Below are positions 52,375 to 59,534 of a DNA stretch of 64,000 bases, piece after piece. The notes beneath the pieces are model-generated. The model saw nothing but the letters and a program-made list of their open reading frames with translations, ran no database searches and had not been told where the DNA came from. Origin of the DNA: Moellerella sp963519845 (lineage in GTDB: Bacteria > Pseudomonadota > Gammaproteobacteria > Enterobacterales > Enterobacteriaceae); assembly GCA_963519845.1 (NCBI GenBank), contig CAUQNX010000009.1, positions 62,001 to 126,000 of the forward strand, in the 5' to 3' direction. The stretch's first letter is position 1. Every line of letters begins with the position of its first letter. A program made the position numbers and the translations under genes.

Positions 52375-52803
52375 ATGTATAAGACAATTTTGGTTCCTAT
52401 TGATCTGACTGAAGATGAATTAACGAGTAAAGCCGTCCGCCATGCACTGAATCTCGCTAAGCAATCTGGCGCTAACCTGCATTTAATTCATGTTCTACCT
52501 ATATCATCAGCAATTATTAATGCTTATGCTTTGGGTTATATGGAAATTAAAGATAGAGCAACAGTAAAAGCTGAAGTCGATATGCAGATGTTACTCGATT
52601 CGATTGATTTACCGGAAGAACGGATTAACTATACTATTACATTTGGTTCACCTCGCGATGAAATCATCAATACCAGCAAAGAGATAAAAGCAGATATTAT
52701 CGTGATCGGTTCTCGACGCCCTAATATTACTACACATTTGTTGGGGTCAACCGCTGCAGGCGTCGTACGCTATGCTGAGACCTCAGTTTTAGTCGTAAGA
52801 TAA
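52375..52803 (+). CDS. UspF-like universal stress protein, first copy
   Basis: 142 aa single Usp domain, the UspF/UspG ATP-binding type. It has the N-terminal strand MYKTILVPIDLTEDEL and the ATP-binding loop GSRRPNITTHLLGSTAAGVV, followed by the last strand TSVLVVR, very close to E. coli UspF ([20 protein letters not shown]). AGAGGT lies just upstream of this ATG; an in-frame GTG two codons earlier would overlap it. Usps help cells survive starvation and respiratory stress. A second copy follows after 270 bp. Confidence 0.88.
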   Translation: MYKTILVPIDLTEDELTSKAVRHALNLAKQSGANLHLIHVLPISSAIINAYALGYMEIKDRATVKAEVDMQMLLDSIDLPEERINYTITFGSPRDEIINTSKEIKADIIVIGSRRPNITTHLLGSTAAGVVRYAETSVLVVR

Positions 52804-52885
52804 GTATGACAAGGGATACAGGCTAGCGCGTAGGCCTGTATCTATTAACGCCATCTTATAAACTTAATTATACTTGGCTACAATT

Positions 52886-52929
52886 TGTTCTTTTAATGTT
52901 CTTTTAATGTTCTTTTAATGTTCTTTTAA
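52886..52929 (+). repeat. Four tandem copies of an 11-nt unit
   Basis: TGTTCTTTTAA is repeated exactly four times (starts 52886, 52897, 52908, 52919) and is followed by a decayed fifth (TGTTCTATTTT). The period is about one DNA helical turn. It lies between the two usp genes, upstream of the second. Copy number at such perfect short repeats tends to vary by slippage. Confidence 0.9.
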
Positions 52930-53073
52930 TGTTCTATTTTGTTCGGATCTATTTATTGTATTTAGCAGAAGTGCCCTATTTCACGGTTTTTTTTAGCATA
53001 GAGACTATAATAGAATTGATCTACGCATAATAATCAGAATAGGAAAGTGGCTTTTTTTGATGAGGAGAACTTT

Positions 53074-53511
53074 ATGTACAATACGATATTAGTACCTATC
53101 GATATTTCTGAAGATGTTTTGACAAGTAATGCATTAAAACACGCGGTTTATTTAGCAAAAATTAACGACGCTAAAATTCATCTTTTTCACGCTATTCCCG
53201 ATGTATCTCGTTTTGCGATGAGTTATAGCTACCATTATGATCTATTATCTTCTTTTGCTAAAAAAGCGATTGAACGTACTGAAGAACAAATGGCAGATAT
53301 TATAAAAACTATCGATTATCCCGCAGATAAAATAAGTTCGAGTGTAGTATTTGGATCGCCAAGAGATAAAGTGTTATCAACGGCTGAAGAAATTAATGCG
53401 GATTTAATTGTTATCGGCTCTCGTCGTCCGAATATCTCGACACATCTATTAGGCTCAAATGCATCTGGTATTGTCTCTTATGCAAAAATGTCGGTACTTG
53501 TTGTCCGGTAA
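53074..53511 (+). CDS. UspF-like universal stress protein, second copy
   Basis: 145 aa, paralogue of the gene 270 bp upstream; both share ILVPIDISED-type starts and GSRRPNISTHLLGSNASGIV near the C-terminus. The start is the ATG at 53074, with GAGGAG 7 nt upstream; nine upstream in-frame codons have no ribosome site. The middle has diverged (FAMSYSYHYDLLSSFAKKAI), so the copies may dimerise or respond differently. It ends at a bidirectional terminator. Confidence 0.88.
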   Translation: MYNTILVPIDISEDVLTSNALKHAVYLAKINDAKIHLFHAIPDVSRFAMSYSYHYDLLSSFAKKAIERTEEQMADIIKTIDYPADKISSSVVFGSPRDKVLSTAEEINADLIVIGSRRPNISTHLLGSNASGIVSYAKMSVLVVR

Positions 53512-53533
53512 GATTCCTAACTATTATTTAAAC

Positions 53534-53563
53534 AAAGCCCAATCATTTCTTGTATTGGGCTTT
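53534..53563. terminator. Bidirectional terminator
   Basis: AAAGCCCAAT (53534-53543) pairs perfectly with ATTGGGCTTT (53554-53563) across a 10-nt loop. The A and T ends give short U tracts in both directions. It serves the second usp gene and the convergent DUF5339-type gene. Confidence 0.8.
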
Positions 53564-53579
53564 ATTGTCGACCTTTATA

Positions 53580-53870
53580 TTATAACTGACCTGCTGCTTT
53601 AGCTTCTTTAATCGCATCAACAGCCTGTGCACAAGCTGACTCTTGCTCAGCTTCAGGGTAAGTTGCCAGCGCTTTTTTTGCCTCTTCTAATTGCGACTTC
53701 ATCGCTTCAATCTGAGCTTTAGCGTCAGGGATCTCTTTATCTTGCTTCTCAGCGAGTTTAATTAACTCATTCATCTCGTTAAAATAAGTATCGCAGTTTT
53801 TTCCTGCGTTTGCATTTAACGCAGTTAAGGATAAAAGGCAACCTAACACAAATGGAATTGTTTTTTTCAT
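53580..53870 (-). CDS. Small periplasmic helical protein, DUF5339-type
   Basis: 96 aa with a clear signal peptide (MKKTIPFVLGCLLSLTALNA, cleavage near ANA-GK). The mature 74 residues have two Cys (KNCDTYF and ESACAQAV) that probably form a disulfide, joined by a Lys/Glu/Ala-rich helix. It resembles the enterobacterial DUF5339 family (YfeK-like size and pattern). The function is unknown; it is probably periplasmic. Confidence 0.75.
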   Translation of the reverse strand: MKKTIPFVLGCLLSLTALNANAGKNCDTYFNEMNELIKLAEKQDKEIPDAKAQIEAMKSQLEEAKKALATYPEAEQESACAQAVDAIKEAKAAGQL

Positions 53871-54321
53871 AGGATTTTCACTTTTTTAAGATAATATATT
53901 TCAGCATAACATTAGATAATTTAAAACGCATTGTTTGTCCGAAAATAATCTGGTGGACCATCAGATTATTGAAAGTTTTTTAGGGTAAATATGGATATCG
54001 CAATTGCTAATATCGTTCTAAAAAGACAGTCTATTAAAAACAAGCTATCGGCAACAGAAAATTATAAACGCCAAATAGTTCTAATGTCGTTCATATTATA
54101 AGGATAATTGATTCTATTTTATATGAATTGGAAATGGACTTTTCTGTTATGAAATAGGTTAAAGCACAATATGCAAAAATAGAATGATGTTAAATTACAA
54201 CTACCTATCTTTAATACGATTATTTCCTGCTCAAATTCTTATTAAGAGCTGGCAATCATTATTGACCTCTTAATTAAGTGTACTGTATGGTACATAAAAT
54301 AATAGAAGAGGAGAAAATCTA
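53871..54321. other. Intergenic region with a hairpin and a palindrome
   Basis: No gene seen in 450 bp. AATAATCTGGT (53944-53954) pairs with ATCAGATTATT (53960-53970) around a 5-nt loop and is followed, after GAAAG, by T6 (53976-53981), a terminator-like shape on the + strand although no + gene precedes it. Near the right end, 54279-54294 is the palindrome TGTACTGTATGGTACA, which overlaps the probable -10 of the next gene. Confidence 0.5.
54279..54294. promoter_or_regulatory. Palindromic candidate operator
   Basis: TGTAC-TGTATG-GTACA is a 16-bp palindrome 27 bp upstream of the next start codon. A TTGACC (54262-54267) and TATGGT (54286-54291) with an 18-bp gap could be the promoter, so a bound repressor would cover the -10. 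TetR-family proteins use sites of this form and one is encoded 400 bp away; the pairing is a guess. Confidence 0.4.
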
Positions 54322-54711
54322 ATGGCTGAACAAACAACAATCGTTGATATGGCGCTATGGCCAGTTTGCATAATGAATAAATTTCCATCAAATATGGCGG
54401 AAACTAAACAATGGGTTGAAGAGATGGATCTGATCCTTGAGCGAAAAAAAGCTTTTTGTCTAGTCTATCCTCCAATTACCACTAAAAGTGAAGATATGGA
54501 AGCGATGAAATTTGTTCGTCGTTGGCTAAAATCCAGTAAATCTTTAATGACGCTCTATTGCAAAGGCATAATTATTACGGTTAACCAGCAGACTCACGAT
54601 GAGCGCAATCTACTGCATATGGCGCCGATATTAGCGGCAGTTTATGGTACTCAGACCTTTATCGAACAGGATATTGACGCATCAATCGCGAAGGCTCAGA
54701 GTTTGCTTTAG
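54322..54711 (+). CDS. Hypothetical protein, 129 aa
   Basis: I do not recognise this family. It is cytosolic with an alternating strand/helix pattern: a Trp/Met-rich N-terminus (VDMALWPVCIMNKFPSNM), a central KAFCLVYPP strand, an alpha-helical EAMKFVRRWLKSSKSLMTLY stretch and a final AAVYGTQTFIEQDIDASIAK. The compact fold and size recall STAS-like or stress-sensor domains, but no motif settles it. GAGGAG lies about 10 nt before the ATG. It is convergent with the TetR gene. Confidence 0.7.
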   Translation: MAEQTTIVDMALWPVCIMNKFPSNMAETKQWVEEMDLILERKKAFCLVYPPITTKSEDMEAMKFVRRWLKSSKSLMTLYCKGIIITVNQQTHDERNLLHMAPILAAVYGTQTFIEQDIDASIAKAQSLL

Positions 54712-54755
54712 TCATAAAATAAGAAACATATAATCAAATCTATTATCGACGATAG

Positions 54756-55382
54756 TTAGCACTTTTTACGGATATAGCTGGCGATAATATCAACGGAGAG
54801 TTGCAGCTGTGTCTCAATAAAATCCTCACTAGGGTGAAAATCCGCGACGCAGAATGTTTTCATAAAGAGATCTGTTTTTAACATCTCCAGAAAACGTGCT
54901 GATATTTGCGTTAATAAGGGTTCATCCAGTGTGACTTCATCTAAGCTAAGCAGTTTATGGGTCAGTAATCTATAGCTTTTTTCTGGCCCCTTCTCAAAAA
55001 ATGATTGGCTGATAGTGGGGAAACGGTTGTACTCGCCTAAAATAAGGCGATATAAGCCAACAGAGCGCGGTTTGATTACACTATGTAGAAAGCGAGAGCC
55101 ATAATAAGAGAGAATTGATTCAATTGTCGGATTTTCTAAATCATCCTCATGATCCTCTGTAAAAATATCATCAATCATATTTTCGATAACCGCAGCAAAT
55201 AGGCCCTCTTTATCGCCGAAATTTTTATATAGCGTAGAGCGCGAGCCCCCAGCTTGTTCAATAATCATATCTAATGTTGTACTATCGAAGCCATATTGGA
55301 TAAAGGTATCTGTGGCAGCTTCAATAATCGCTTTATTTCGTTTACGCCCTTTAACCGTTTTTGCGGCGGAAATATTGTCCAT
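54756..55382 (-). CDS. TetR/AcrR-family transcriptional regulator
   Basis: 208 aa. The N-terminal TetR DNA-binding domain covers about residues 13-60: KRNKAIIEAATDTFIQYGFD, then TTLDMIIEQAGGSRSTLYKNFGDKEGLFAAVI, the recognition helix and the family's YxxFxxKEGL motif. The C-terminal helical domain (RSVGLYRLILGEYNRFP, then QISARFLEMLKTDLFM) would bind an unknown ligand and dimerise. A palindrome at 55408-55420 covers its own probable promoter. Its targets are unknown. Confidence 0.88.
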   Translation of the reverse strand: MDNISAAKTVKGRKRNKAIIEAATDTFIQYGFDSTTLDMIIEQAGGSRSTLYKNFGDKEGLFAAVIENMIDDIFTEDHEDDLENPTIESILSYYGSRFLHSVIKPRSVGLYRLILGEYNRFPTISQSFFEKGPEKSYRLLTHKLLSLDEVTLDEPLLTQISARFLEMLKTDLFMKTFCVADFHPSEDFIETQLQLSVDIIASYIRKKC

Positions 55383-55407
55383 GCTGATTTTAATCCAATC
55401 GATTATT

Positions 55408-55420
55408 ACTATTTTATAGT
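55408..55420. promoter_or_regulatory. Palindrome in the TetR gene promoter
   Basis: ACTAT-TTT-ATAGT is a perfect 13-bp palindrome 26 bp upstream of the TetR-type start codon. Read on the reverse strand it contains TATAAA, a likely -10, so binding would repress the gene itself. Short AT-rich palindromes also arise by chance. Confidence 0.35.
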
Positions 55421-55506
55421 TAATGAGTTAATTTATTTACCTCACTAACTGCGCTCTGATAAGACAGGAAGTTGAAGAAGATCAAATCGACTTTAGATTG
55501 TTAGCT

Positions 55507-55547
55507 TTATACTCATCGAGCCTCAAGTTGCTATTATCTGCATCTTG
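55507..55547. repeat. Possible dispersed intergenic repeat fragment
   Basis: The stretch TATACTCATCGAGCCTCAAG, followed by a near-perfect inverted pair CAAGTTGC (55524-55531) and GCATCTTG (55540-55547), resembles the short repeats with a TATACTCAT..CTTCAAGTTGC core that are scattered in several enterobacterial genomes. Only one copy is in this window, so the call rests on recollection. Confidence 0.3.
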
Positions 55548-55620
55548 AACCTGTTAATCAATATGATAGCCATAGACTAGCATGTTATTAAATAGCCTTG
55601 AATAGACAGCCATATTAATT

Positions 55621-56433
55621 ATGAGTGAAGATGTTATGGAACAACTTGCTTGCAACCAAGATCCCTCCGTTGAGATGCAAAGAGAAATTAGCCGATTATG
55701 TATTGAGTGTGGCTTACTGTTACTGCAACATGGGGCAGAGAGTATGTTGGCTGAACAGCTGGCCACTCGCCTTGGCTTAGCTTTGGGGGTCGATCAGGTA
55801 GATAGCTCGATCTCATCAAATGCCATTGTACTTACGACTATTACCGCAGACCGCTGTATTACATCGACACGTAGAATTGTAGATCGTGGCATCAATATGC
55901 ATGTAGTTACAGAAGTGCAGCATGTGGTGATACTGGCGGAGCACCATTTATTAGACAGATCACAGGTTAAGAAAAAGCTGAGTTCAATTAAGCCCTTGCG
56001 TTACCCTCGTTGGGTGATGGTGCTGATGGTAGCATTATCTTGTGCCTGTTTTAGTAAATTAAATGGCGGTGGCTGGGATGGTTCTATGGTGACTTTTTTT
56101 GGCAGCGGTTGCGCCATGTATATACGCCAAGTGCTGACGTCGCGGCAAATTAATCCCTTGATTAATTTCTGTATTACCGCATTTGTAGCGACCAGTGTTT
56201 CAGGCTTGATTTTGAAAATCCCCTACTTTACGCCTACGGCAACCATCTCAATGGCTGCGAGTGTCCTACTATTAGTGCCCGGTTTTCCTTTGATTAATGC
56301 GGTAGCCGATATGTTTAAAGGACATGTGAATACAGGGCTCGCTCGTTGGGCGATGGCCAGTTTGTTGACATTAGCCACCTGTATTGGCGTGGTGATGGCG
56401 ATGTCAGTTTGGGATTTAAGGGATTGGGCATGA
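55621..56433 (+). CDS. yjjP: YjjP, ThrE-family exporter large subunit
   Basis: 270 aa inner-membrane protein. The cytoplasmic N-terminal half is ThrE-like (RLCIECGLLLLQHGAESMLA, SSISSNAIVLTTITADRCIT, RGINMHVVTEVQHVVILAEH) and five membrane helices follow. The conserved LLLVPGFPLINAVADMFKGH is near the end. In E. coli, YjjP and YjjB together export succinate. The start is uncertain within the first few codons. It overlaps yjjB by 4 nt. Confidence 0.95.
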   Translation: MSEDVMEQLACNQDPSVEMQREISRLCIECGLLLLQHGAESMLAEQLATRLGLALGVDQVDSSISSNAIVLTTITADRCITSTRRIVDRGINMHVVTEVQHVVILAEHHLLDRSQVKKKLSSIKPLRYPRWVMVLMVALSCACFSKLNGGGWDGSMVTFFGSGCAMYIRQVLTSRQINPLINFCITAFVATSVSGLILKIPYFTPTATISMAASVLLLVPGFPLINAVADMFKGHVNTGLARWAMASLLTLATCIGVVMAMSVWDLRDWA

Positions 56434-56894
56434 GTTTTTTACTCGCATTAATTCAAGATATGATCTTAGCTGCTATCCCCGCAGTGGGATTTGCGATGGT
56501 ATTTAATGTGCCCATTAGAGCGCTTAAATATTGTGCGTTACTAGGGGCTATTGGCCATGGCTCACGAATGACCATGATAGAGATGGGATTGACCATCGAA
56601 TGGGCAAGTTTTTGTGCTGCCACTCTGGTGGGAATTATCGGTATACAGTGGTCTCGTTGGTGGTTAGCGCATCCCAAAGTGTTTACCGTTGCAGCAGTGA
56701 TCCCAATGTTTCCGGGGATAAATGCCTATGTGGCGATGATTTCTGTGGTTAAAATTTCTCACCTAGGTTATAGCGAAGCCCTGTTTTCAACGCTGATCAG
56801 TAACTTCTTGCAAGCCTCTTTTATTGTTGGTGCTCTCTCTATTGGCTTGTCTTTACCGGGTATCTGGATTTATCGTAAACGCCCAAGTGTGTAA
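56430..56894 (+). CDS. yjjB: YjjB, ThrE-family exporter small subunit
   Basis: 154 aa, four or five membrane helices, with the family motifs DMILAAIPAVGFAMVFNVP, LGAIGHGSRM and FTVAAVIPMFPGINAYVAM. It completes the split ThrE-like succinate exporter with YjjP. The ATG at 56430 overlaps the yjjP stop (ATGA), which decides against a longer frame that begins inside yjjP. Confidence 0.95.
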   Translation: MSFLLALIQDMILAAIPAVGFAMVFNVPIRALKYCALLGAIGHGSRMTMIEMGLTIEWASFCAATLVGIIGIQWSRWWLAHPKVFTVAAVIPMFPGINAYVAMISVVKISHLGYSEALFSTLISNFLQASFIVGALSIGLSLPGIWIYRKRPSV

Positions 56895-56899
56895 TTGCG

Positions 56900-56935
56900 A
56901 AACAGAAAACAGGAGTTAGATTCTGTTTTCTGTTT
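56900..56935. terminator. Bidirectional terminator, 13-bp perfect stem
   Basis: AAACAGAAAACAG (56900-56912) pairs exactly with CTGTTTTCTGTTT (56923-56935) around a 10-nt loop. It begins 6 nt after the yjjB stop. The stop codon of the convergent small gene lies inside the loop. Confidence 0.85.
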
Positions 56936-57107
56936 GTGCCAATGTATTGAAGCTGATATCAAATTCATTTCTATCGTCAAATTGAATTTGTATTTTGAGA
57001 TTATTTTCAGTTAATTGAGGAATACTCACTTTTATATTATCATTTTCGGAATATTTTTTAGTCACAACTTCAAGTTCAGCAATTAAATTATCGAGTAATG
57101 TATTCAT
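56916..57107 (-). CDS. Small hypothetical protein, 63 aa
   Basis: An acidic, soluble protein (MNTLLDNLIAELEVVTKKYS, then IPQLTENNLKIQIQFDDRNE), apparently a helix then strands. I do not recognise it. GAAGG lies 5 nt before this ATG; an in-frame TTG four codons earlier is less likely. The stop codon sits inside the loop of the bidirectional terminator, which fixes a compact convergent arrangement with yjjB. Confidence 0.55.
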   Translation of the reverse strand: MNTLLDNLIAELEVVTKKYSENDNIKVSIPQLTENNLKIQIQFDDRNEFDISFNTLAQTENRI

Positions 57108-57303
57108 ATTAGCCTTCAATAGTGGGTCGGTTATGATTGTCCCTATTTTAGGCTTAACCGGGTTAAATTATATAAAATTAGTTAATAGAATATTTATATT
57201 TTGGTCGAAATAATAAATCTTGTTAAGATAGTTAATGAATCATTAGATTGTAATTTTACTTGCCTGATTTATTATTTTTAATTTTTTATTTAGGTGGTCA
57301 ATT

Positions 57304-58305
57304 TTGCGTTATTATCAATTTAAGCCTTTTATTTTGATGTTACTGGCGGTCTATTTTAGTTTATTTTCAATAACGGGATGGACGGCAGCAACATCATTTA
57401 ATGAAGCCAAAACATTATTACGTACTCAAGTCTATCATGACCAATCCAAAGGCGAAGAAGGCACACTCTATTGCGGATGCCAATGGACCTGGGTAGGTCA
57501 AACAGGGGGACGTGTTGATCTCGCTTCTTGTGGTTATCAGGTGAGGAAACAGCAGAGCCGAGCCGAGCGTATCGAGTGGGAACATATTGTACCCGCATGG
57601 GTTTTTGGTCATCAACGCCAATGTTGGCAACAGAGCGGTCGTAAAAACTGTATTGAACACGATGAGGTATTTCGTAAAATGGAAGGGGATATGCATAATT
57701 TAGCCCCTTCTATTGGTGAGGTTAATGGCGATCGCAGCAACCTGAGTTATAGCCAATTGCCCGCCGATACGACTTATCCCTATGGAATGTGTCGTAGCCG
57801 AGTTGACTTTAAGCAACGGGTATTTGAGCCACGTGATGAGGTAAAAGGACAGGTTGCTCGAGTCTATTTCTATATGCACGATCGCTATAATTTGTCCATG
57901 TCAAGCCAACAACAGCAACTGTTAATGGCATGGGATCAACTATATCCAGTAAGTGATTGGGAACGACTGCGCGATCAGCGTATTGCTAAGCAAACCGGCC
58001 AGCATAATCCCTTTGTAACGGGCGAAATGAGTTGGACTTTGGGGCATAAAAATAGTGGGGAAGGTCTAACTAATGCAGCTTCAGTCAATATAAACTCAAA
58101 TAATGCCAAATTAAATAATACTTCGCCAGTTTTAAAAAAGGTGAGTAAACAGCAAGCTATTAAAGGAAATATGAATAGTAAGATTTATCATCTGTCTCAT
58201 TGCTCAGGTTATAAAAGCCTATTAAATAAAAATGCTGTTTTTTTTGCCAGTGAATCCGCAGCACAAAAAGCAGGATATCGATTAGCTAAAAATTGTAAAC
58301 CATAA
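57304..58305 (+). CDS. EndA-type endonuclease I with extra C-terminal domain
   Basis: 333 aa; E. coli EndA is 235. A signal peptide (ends near GWTAA) leads to the endonuclease I domain with the catalytic His-metal finger: RIEWEHIVPAWVFG, then GDMHNLAPSIGEVNGDRSN, and paired Cys for disulfides, so it is periplasmic or secreted. The C-terminal 45 residues (KGNMNSKIYHLSHCSGYKSL, then FASESAAQKAGYRLAKNC) form an Ada-like zinc-binding module with Cys and His. The start is TTG with AGGTGG 6 nt upstream. Function: degradation of DNA, with the tail perhaps aiding DNA or surface binding. Confidence 0.9.
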   Translation: MRYYQFKPFILMLLAVYFSLFSITGWTAATSFNEAKTLLRTQVYHDQSKGEEGTLYCGCQWTWVGQTGGRVDLASCGYQVRKQQSRAERIEWEHIVPAWVFGHQRQCWQQSGRKNCIEHDEVFRKMEGDMHNLAPSIGEVNGDRSNLSYSQLPADTTYPYGMCRSRVDFKQRVFEPRDEVKGQVARVYFYMHDRYNLSMSSQQQQLLMAWDQLYPVSDWERLRDQRIAKQTGQHNPFVTGEMSWTLGHKNSGEGLTNAASVNINSNNAKLNNTSPVLKKVSKQQAIKGNMNSKIYHLSHCSGYKSLLNKNAVFFASESAAQKAGYRLAKNCKP

Positions 58306-58388
58306 ATAGAATTTATTATAAGTTTAAAGTCTATGAGCCATGAGTATTGGTGATTAGGGCGTTTAATGATGATAATAAAATTTTCAAC

Positions 58389-58406
58389 TTGTCATATTGC
58401 TGTCAT
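58389..58406 (+). promoter_or_regulatory. Pho box of the phoH promoter
   Basis: TTGTCAT-ATTG-CTGTCAT: two 7-bp PhoB half-sites in direct repeat with the canonical 4-bp AT-rich gap (consensus CTGTCAT). A candidate -10 (TATTAG, 58414-58419) lies the right distance downstream for a PhoB-dependent promoter, giving a start near 58426. Confidence 0.85.
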
Positions 58407-58450
58407 ATTTATTTATTAGTTTAGCCTTATCATCTTTTAAGGAGAGACTC

Positions 58451-58552
58451 ATGAATAAAGAAAAGAAACTAATTAACCATCAGACCGGTTATCTAGCCAT
58501 CACCAGATATTGTGGTGGAATAGATAATCGGTCTTTTTATTATAAAAGATAA
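58451..58552 (+). CDS. Candidate 33-aa leader peptide upstream of phoH
   Basis: ATG with AAGGAGAG 5 nt upstream, among the best ribosome sites in the window. It encodes MNKEKKLINHQTGYLAITRY and 13 more residues (CGGIDNRSFYYKR). It starts about 25 nt after the predicted PhoB-dependent start point, and its second half is folded in a large hairpin followed by a U run. This layout recalls a translated attenuator leader. It could also be a real micro-protein. I recognise no homologue. Confidence 0.5.
   Translation: MNKEKKLINHQTGYLAITRYCGGIDNRSFYYKR
58484..58538 (+). terminator. Terminator-like hairpin in the phoH leader
   Basis: ACCGGTTATCTA (58484-58495) pairs with TAGATAATCGGT (58521-58532), 12 bp with one G-T. 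An inner stem CCATCAC/GTGGTGG is closed by an 8-nt loop. C and T5 follow (58534-58538). It is a strong intrinsic terminator shape about 120 bp before phoH and overlaps the leader frame, so ribosomes on the leader could disrupt it. Confidence 0.75.
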
Positions 58553-58659
58553 ACCCTAATTTATTGATTGTAACCAATGAGCTTGAAGGGAGCTCCTCTC
58601 TGTGCTGAATAGTCGGTCATTTGAATTGACAACCTAGCTGCCAATGAAAGGTAAATACT

Positions 58660-59451
58660 ATGAGTAGACAGAAAGCTGTAGCAAAATCACGCCGCGACAT
58701 CAAACGCACTTCACGTAAAGACAATCATACTGGGCGTTATAATGAGCCAACAAATGTGGCTTCTTTCGCCGATTTTAGCGGTATTGAGTCCATTGGTATG
58801 GCAAAGGAAGGGCGCGATCGTTCGCCAATTACAGCAAGGAATGAGGCACAAAAAGAGTATATCGATGCGATAAAATGGAAAAAATTGATTTTTGCTAATG
58901 GTGAAGCGGGTTGTGGTAAAACATTTATCAGTACCGCTCTCGCTGCCGATGCGCTGATTAATAAGGATATTAGTCGTATTATTGTTACACGTCCGGTTCT
59001 GCAAGCTGAAGAGGATTTGGGTTTTTTACCCGGCGATATGGCCGACAAGTTCGCTCCCTATTTTCGACCCGTTTATGACGTACTTGTTAAACGTTTAGGT
59101 TACTCATTTTTGCAATATTGTTTAAGACCCGAAATCGGTAAAGTGGAGATATCTCCCTTCGCCTATATGCGCGGGCGTACCTTTGAAAATGCGGTCGTGA
59201 TATTAGATGAAGCGCAGAATGTGACCGTGAGCCAGATGAAGATGTTTTTAACTCGGTTGGGTGAAAATGTGACGGTGATTGTTAACGGTGATGTCACACA
59301 ATGCGATTTACCATCATCCAGCCGCTCTGGATTGGCCGATGCGCTCCAGCGTTTCAGTAGTGATGAGAAGGTCTCTATCGTCAATTTTGGTATGGACGAT
59401 TGTGTCCGTTCCGAGCTCTGCCACCGTGCCTTAATGGCCTATAATCGCTAG
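58660..59451 (+). CDS. phoH: PhoH, phosphate-starvation ATPase
   Basis: 263 aa cytosolic P-loop ATPase of the PhoH family, the short form, with a basic N-terminus (SRQKAVAKSRRDIKRTSRK). Walker A is GEAGCGKT (81-88) and Walker B is VVILDEAQN, with conserved VTRPVLQAEEDLGFLPGDM. The C-terminus (FGMDDCVRSELCHRAL) matches E. coli PhoH. PhoH domains resemble RNA helicases, and a related fusion (PhoH2) unwinds and cleaves RNA. A Pho box upstream makes it a Pho regulon member. Confidence 0.93.
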   Translation: MSRQKAVAKSRRDIKRTSRKDNHTGRYNEPTNVASFADFSGIESIGMAKEGRDRSPITARNEAQKEYIDAIKWKKLIFANGEAGCGKTFISTALAADALINKDISRIIVTRPVLQAEEDLGFLPGDMADKFAPYFRPVYDVLVKRLGYSFLQYCLRPEIGKVEISPFAYMRGRTFENAVVILDEAQNVTVSQMKMFLTRLGENVTVIVNGDVTQCDLPSSSRSGLADALQRFSSDEKVSIVNFGMDDCVRSELCHRALMAYNR

Positions 59452-59482
59452 TCTGGTTAAATCGGGTTTGATCCTAATAAAT

Positions 59483-59506
59483 AAGGCTCTTATGGGTAAG
59501 AGCCTT
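59483..59506. terminator. Bidirectional terminator between phoH and the SIP gene
   Basis: AAGGCTCTTA (59483-59492) pairs perfectly with TAAGAGCCTT (59497-59506) around TGGG. On the reverse strand the stem is followed by TTATTTATT, a fair U tract for the siderophore-interacting protein gene. Confidence 0.75.
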
Positions 59507-59534
59507 GATACCTGAATGTGATCAGTCGATCTAA

